NCBI GenBank assembly: GCA_965153355.1
Contig: OZ231127.1
Coordinates: forward strand, 94,054,001 to 94,118,000
DNA: 64,000 nucleotides
Origin: Flaccisagitta enflata
Taxonomy: Eukaryota; Chaetognatha; Sagittoidea; Aphragmophora
Direction: 5' to 3'
Of this stretch, positions 59,845 to 64,000 are shown in pieces. Within the stretch, counting starts at the first letter, position 1. The number at the start of each line of letters is the position of its first letter. The translations under genes and the position numbers were made by a program. A model generated the notes under the pieces. That model ran no database searches. It saw nothing but the letters and a program-made list of their open reading frames with translations, and was not told where the DNA came from.

Positions 59845-60360
59845 GCGGAGGAATTTGAATGAATAGAAATGGAGAAGCGCCCGGAGTCTGACAAGATACT
59901 CAAGCTTATTGTGATAGCGGACTAGTGGCACAGTTGTACATGAGTTTGTGGAATTTGAATGAATACAAATAGAGAAGAGCCCGGAGTCTGACATGAGACT
60001 GACGCTTACTGTGGTAGTGGACTAGTGGCACAGTTGTACATGTGTTTGAGGAATTTGAATGAAGACAAATAGAGAAGAGCCCGGAGGCTGACAAGATACT
60101 CACGCTTATTGTGATAGCGGACTAGTGGCACAGCTGTATGTGTGTCTGAAGCATTTGAATGAATAGAAATAGAGAAGAGCCCGGAGTCTGACAATTGACT
60201 GACGCTTACTGTGGTAGTGGACTAGTGGTACAGCTGTATATGTGTTTGAGGAATTTGAATGAATAGAAATAGAGAACCGCCCAGAGTCTGACAAGATACT
60301 CACACTTACTGTGGTAGTGGACTAGTGGCACAGTTGTACACATGTTTGTGGAATTTGATA
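59845..60360. repeat. 100-bp minisatellite, about 5 units
   Basis: Units contain GAATTTGAATGAATAGAAAT, AGAGAAGAGCCCGGAGTCTG and GCGGACTAGTGGCACAG at exact 100-bp spacing. TGATAGCGG and TGGTAGTGG versions alternate, hinting at a 200-bp higher-order unit. Confidence 0.95.
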
Positions 60361-60879
60361 AAGAGAAACACAGTCTATGGACAAAACGAGGAGAGTGGAT
60401 TTTGCTGATCACCGGTAAGATGCTTAGGCTTAGTTTATTTTAACATCTAGGCTTGTAATTACCTCATAGAAAATGACTGAGGACCGAAAGAAACTAACGC
60501 AAGATCCCACCACCAAGAAAATGCCTGTCACCCCAAAATCACCCGTCAACATCACCAATTCACCTGCTTTTGGACCTGTACATCTAGAAATGTGCCAAAG
60601 GAATTTGGATCCATAGAAATTATAACGAATGAAATTAGAAATTGGTAATTTTTAATGTAGTGACATTTCAACCGTCAAACATCTAACTTCTGGGTCATTC
60701 ACTATCTTGACCTTTTGTCGGATTGCATAAGGGAACAATAATGATGATAAAAAAACGACGATAATATATATCAATTTAATTCACATGAAGATACATGTAG
60801 CACAAAACAAATAGGACAAAGATAACTTTTGAATACATAAAGAGAAAAAGAGAAGAACGGCAGGTATAGACAATGGTGA
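60361..60879. other. No gene; probable LINE 3' region
   Basis: AT-rich. The part nearest 60880 would be the 3' UTR of the minus-strand LINE remnant. An AAAATGCCTG/CACCCGTCAACATCACC stretch at 60520-60580 is unique. Confidence 0.4.
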
Positions 60880-61107
60880 TCATTCAGGCTTCAAAAGAGA
60901 GCACAGATCCACACTTTTCAAGAAATTAGCGGCTCGTTTCTCGAGTAGCTCTTCCCATGTAGGTCGTTTTAGGGCGTGTTGAAGATCGGTGACTGATTCC
61001 CAATCTCTGTACCCAAACACTTTGCGAAACACTGAGTTATAGGCAACTCTGAGTCTCCGACGCTCGTCTCTGTCTGCAACGTAAATGACCTCCGTGGCGT
61101 AGGTCAA
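60880..61107 (-). pseudogene. LINE reverse transcriptase C-terminal fragment
   Basis: The frame reads MTYATEVIYVADRDERRRL, then RVAYNSVFRKVFGYRDWESV and LQHALKRPTWEELLEKR, ending in a stop after SLLKPE. The run AYN.VFR..FGYR.WESVT..Q......TWEELLEKR is the conserved end of CR1/L2-type LINE polymerases, just before the 3' UTR. Everything upstream of this end is missing (5' truncation, the usual fate of LINE copies). It is on the opposite strand from the LINE at 38529 and does not overlap it in domain content, so the two cannot be compared directly. Confidence 0.8.
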
Positions 61108-61272
61108 GATTGAGATGCACTGAGATCAGTAGATAGAGAAAATATATTCATGGATGGCTGTCACCCCTTTTAGAGCCAACGGTCCTGGTGGATGTGTTTT
61201 AGGTTGGAACCGGGTTCAAAAGTCAAAAAGACCCTCTTTTCTATGTTGCGCTCAGTTGCGATACAAGTGGAG

Positions 61273-61422
<150 letters not shown>

Positions 61423-61549
61423 ACGGGAGCGATCGTGCGAGCTCGTCCGGGGAAAGAAGGCCATATGAGAGGGCAAAAGCGTTTTTACCATTGGTTGTGG
61501 CGGACGCAAAAACTGGAAGGGGAAAGAAAAGACCAAAGCACGACTTGAA

Positions 61550-61760
61550 ATAAAAGATGCGTCTACCACTCCACGCCATTGTACTCTGTCCCACATCCTC
61601 CGTTGGTCTCTAAACTTGCCTTCAGATAAAAGACACGTCTTCGTCATTGTACTCTGTCCTATTCTTTCTGATGGTCTCTGGATGTAAACTTGCCTTCAGA
61701 TAAAAGATACGTATCCATCATTGTACCCTATCCTATTCTGTCTGATGGTCTCTTGTAGTC
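61550..61760. repeat. About 75-bp minisatellite, 3 units
   Basis: AACTTGCCTTCAGATAAAAG, then ATTGTACTCTGTCCTATTCT and TGATGGTCTCT recur three times with moderate divergence. Confidence 0.88.
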
Positions 61761-62232
61761 TTGTTATCCCAAGGCATGAGATCAGTGCTTTGTCATGTTT
61801 CTGTGACTATCATCAGGAATCTTGATATATGCATAAATTGAAAAAAAAGGAACCATGCTCATGTTCACAGTTGCAAGGACAAGAAATATCCAATTCATTC
61901 CTTTGGTTAAATAGAACAGCAGAAATAGAATAATAGAAATAATCGGGAAAAAAGTTGAAGTCAGTCTTCGACTCTTTGACATATTCCAGAGAAACATGGT
62001 TTTCATTTTTCTATGCGGAGGTTGAGGAACTCATCCAGCTAACTGGGGCCTAAAATGAAATTGAAAAGGTAGGTAGTCTTGATAATTTTCTTTCATTTGG
62101 CGCCAATCAAAATGCTCTATGACAAATATTTTTTGGGTTATGAATTTTTAAAGATTTTTTTACAAAAAATTTACACTGATCTTTTTTTTTATTTTTTTTT
62201 TTTTATTTCGTCTAGCATCAATAAAGGAGTGT
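61761..62232. other. No feature seen
   Basis: Unique AT-rich sequence with a poly-T at about 62180-62210. Confidence 0.35.
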
Positions 62233-62835
62233 ACTACCTAGAACATAAGTCTTCGTTCACCTATAATTATCAATAACTACAATTTGGTTAAAGGTAGATA
62301 AGAAAAATTGGTGAGATTCAGAAACGGCTTCAATAAATCGTTCATTTGAGTCCAATCCCATCTTGGTAGCTCAACGCGTTTAGAAATGAGAGCAGTTTAA
62401 AGATTGCTTGTCACTTTTGAAAATTGAGAAATGAATTGAGCAGTCTTTTTGTGTCATCTAACATACCATACACTTGCTTGTCTAGAGATGAAATATTTGA
62501 CTGAACAAACGCCAGAGGCTGAAAAACGTTAAAGGGCTACCAACTTGATTCCCCAACACTGATTACCCTAAAGAATTACTGGATCATGAAGACATGAAAG
62601 ATAATCTATAACTCTGTAAGGACTGACATGAAATTGCACAAAATGTTAGGTGACAAGGTCTGGCAGAAGATCCCTTAGAAGCTTTTCAAATCATTACAGT
62701 GGTCCATAGAAGCAGACGTTTCCACGGCAGAAAGTTAGATGAAGTATTTAAACCATGATATGAATTGATTTATCATTATTTTATGATTGAATGAGTTTTT
62801 GGTCCAAGTGAACGAAGACTTATGTTCTAGGTAGT
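62233..62835. repeat. Perfect 28-bp inverted repeat, 603 bp outer span
   Basis: ACTACCTAGAACATAAGTCT and TCGTTCAC (62233-62260) are exactly mirrored at 62808-62835. The interior is AT-rich with no gene seen; 62361 has TGGTAGCTCAACGCG, slightly reminiscent of a tRNA A box but with no B box found. Could be a small TIR element. Confidence 0.7.
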
Positions 62836-62849
62836 ATTTATGTTTGTTT

Positions 62850-63200
62850 GGGCATGCAAATACAAGAAAATATGTTTATGAGCATGGCTATACATCTCTG
62901 AGGTTGCTTTTAACATTCTAGCTCATTTTGCACATGTAGCTCTACCTTTTTTCTGATTTCAAGTGTGATAAGTAGACAGATATTTTGATATGTGTTTAAG
63001 CAAGCAAATGCAAGAAAGCATGTCAGTGAGCATCACTGCTTGTCTGTGAGGGTGTTTTTCAGTATTCTAGCTTATTTAGCTCAGTTATTTGTTCTGATTT
63101 TTAATGGGATATAAATAAGTACTTTATGTGAGCATGCAAATATAAGAAAGCATGTCATGTTGAGTGATTTTGAGTGTTTTAGCTCATCTAGCTCACTTGG
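62850..63200. repeat. Three diverged 120-150 bp direct repeats
   Basis: GCATGCAAATACAAGAAAATATGT, shortened here as GCAAATACAAGAAA, recurs near 62855, 63003 and 63131, each followed by TGAGCAT/TTGAGTG and TTCTAGCTCATTT words. Confidence 0.75.
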
Positions 63201-63233
63201 CTCAGTCCTATTTTTTTCTGTTTTTCAGTGCAA

Positions 63234-63500
63234 TCAATACATACAATTGCGCTTGATTTGATCTAACAAATAAAAACATTTACAATGACCAAAGACTTTT
63301 TTCCTCACGGCGATAACCGTAGAATAATAGAGTAATAGATTACCGCCATACATTTTCGGTAAGGAATCAGATAGTCCTATATCAGGACTTCTATCGCAAC
63401 AGTAGCATATTGAATACCGCTCCACGATTACATCCGCTCGTACAGAATCGAGGACCAATTCTAAAACGTGAAACCAGACGGAACACGCGCTGCACAACAT
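63234..63500 (-). pseudogene. PHD-finger-like remnant or exon
   Basis: The minus frame begins MLCSACSVWFHVLELVLD and continues RADVIVERYSICYCCDRSP. The C-x2-C-x2-WFH spacing followed about 20 residues later by RYSICYC resembles the second half of a PHD zinc finger (C..C..WFH..C ... Y.CP.C), as in KDM7/PHF8-type proteins. The Cys expected two residues after WFH is Leu and the CP.C is CYC, so metal binding would be damaged. The rest (YGGNLLLYYSTVIAVRKK) is not recognised. GGCG|GTAATC is a possible donor at about 63345. Either a decayed exon or a degenerate copy. Confidence 0.28.
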
Positions 63501-63535
63501 GCTTTTAATATGAATTCTTAGTCAAGCATTTCTTT

Positions 63536-63721
63536 AGTTGCGGACACGCAACTCTAAAAGAGGCTTTGTCCGTCCGTTGGTTGGTTGGTTGGTCGGTCCG
63601 TCCGTGGACACGAGTCAAAAAGTGAGGAAATGAGCGTTTTAGAACATTTTTAATTGCGGACAGTTGCATTTGCGCCCCTGCCCAGCCGTCCGCAACTGAT
63701 GGCCGTGTATCCGGCCTTGTT
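63536..63721 (+). mobile_element. Family A element, copy A12 (GCGGACACGCAA subtype)
   Basis: AGTTGCGGACACGCAACTC, AAAAGAGGCTTTGTCCG, GTTGGTTGGTCGGTCC block, GTGGACACGAGTCAAAAAG, CGCCCCTGCCCAGCCGTCCG, CAACTGATGGCCGTGTATCC, GGCCTTGTT. In the terminal hairpin, compensating changes keep pairing (GTTGCG with CGCAAC instead of GTCGCG with CGCGAC). Confidence 0.88.
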
Positions 63722-64000
63722 CTCTTTCATTTTCTGTATTCTTGTTTCTGCCGTTTCTACATTCTCTCTAATGATAAGCGTCCGAGTGTTCAGTAACAAG
63801 GTCAACCGCTTAAAGACTCGTGTCCGATGTGAATCCAGATTCTTTCCAATGAGAGAATGATTTACTTGAGTTACTTGAAGATTAAGAAAACTATCTAATG
63901 TCTATTCTTGAAATGTACTCATTCAAAACGATTGGCTTGAATGACTGAAAATCTGAAGTGGTCAAGTGGCTCAAGGGGTCTCCCTGACAAAATTCTTATA
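63722..64000. other. No feature seen to window end
   Basis: Unique sequence. TGGTCAAGTGGCTCAAGGGG at 63959 vaguely resembles a tRNA-like start but is cut by the window end. Confidence 0.3.

Noticed and set aside
60106-60303. Series of similar short minus-strand frames at 100-bp spacing
   Set aside because: They are successive units of the 100-bp minisatellite read in shifted frames.
62361-62420. tRNA-like A box (TGGTAGCTCAACGCG), possible SINE head
   Set aside because: No B box at the right distance and no poly-A or repeat tail; a single loose match is not enough.

Overview
This is a eukaryotic, almost certainly animal (probably invertebrate), nuclear window that is overwhelmingly non-coding. 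The evidence is candidate coding exons with GT-AG borders, a polyadenylation signal, remnants of non-LTR (LINE) reverse-transcriptase genes, short inverted-repeat transposons with TA or 8-bp target duplications, and exceptional density of micro- and minisatellites. No bacterial gene organisation is present. I cannot name the species, and most long open frames are translations of simple repeats that I left out.

Gene content is small. The best gene is on the + strand between about 21.1 and 27.2 kb. Exons at 21166-21242, 21755-21870 and 26827-26893 join in one frame, end in a TGA stop and are followed by AATAAA. They encode the basic C-terminus of a protein I do not recognise. A further exon-like block at 11758-11883 could belong to the same gene. 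Weaker candidates on the minus strand are 52843-53137 (unknown) and 63234-63500 (degenerate PHD-finger-like). LINE remnants lie at 38529-39116 (+) and 60880-61107 (-).

The most interesting layer is a set of mobile-element families with conserved ends and a tandem-repeat core that differs from copy to copy. Family A (about 17 copies or fragments) runs from AGTCGCGTGCTACGCGACT, a 19-bp hairpin, through a (GTCC)n block and a variable core, to a CGCACGCGACT block and GGCCTTGTT. Cores range from nothing to 1.7 kb of stacked 10-, 14- and 11-bp arrays. Family D (5 copies) has long inverted arms carrying GGGCAGCGGCCCC and CTGTGTTCTACAGGACATCG around cores of about 20-bp monomers or, in one copy, fourteen 80-bp units. 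One A copy sits inside an identifiable pogo-like MITE, which fixes its ends and shows insertion in a T-run without an evident long target duplication. That architecture resembles non-autonomous Helentron-type elements (DINE-1/HINE/pearl), which is an inference.

Layout: 0-3 kb heptamer and TTG arrays, first D and A copies; 3-6 kb palindromic elements; 6.1-7.6 kb D1 satellite; 8-14 kb A/B copies, GAAA, TTC and TGAA arrays, exon candidate; 15-17 kb nested A4; 17.6-19.5 kb three foldbacks; 20-27 kb gene with CT-rich introns, a GGGCGTG MITE and a hAT-like MITE; 27.7-31.4 kb MITEs and a 450-bp CT array; 31.5-36.3 kb D2-D4 with minisatellites; 37-41.5 kb LINE split by a hAT-like MITE, plus a TA-flanked foldback; 41.7-47.6 kb A copies and a 1-kb ATC array; 48.4-49.9 kb 76-bp satellite; 51-64 kb A copies, minisatellites, foldbacks and the second LINE remnant.
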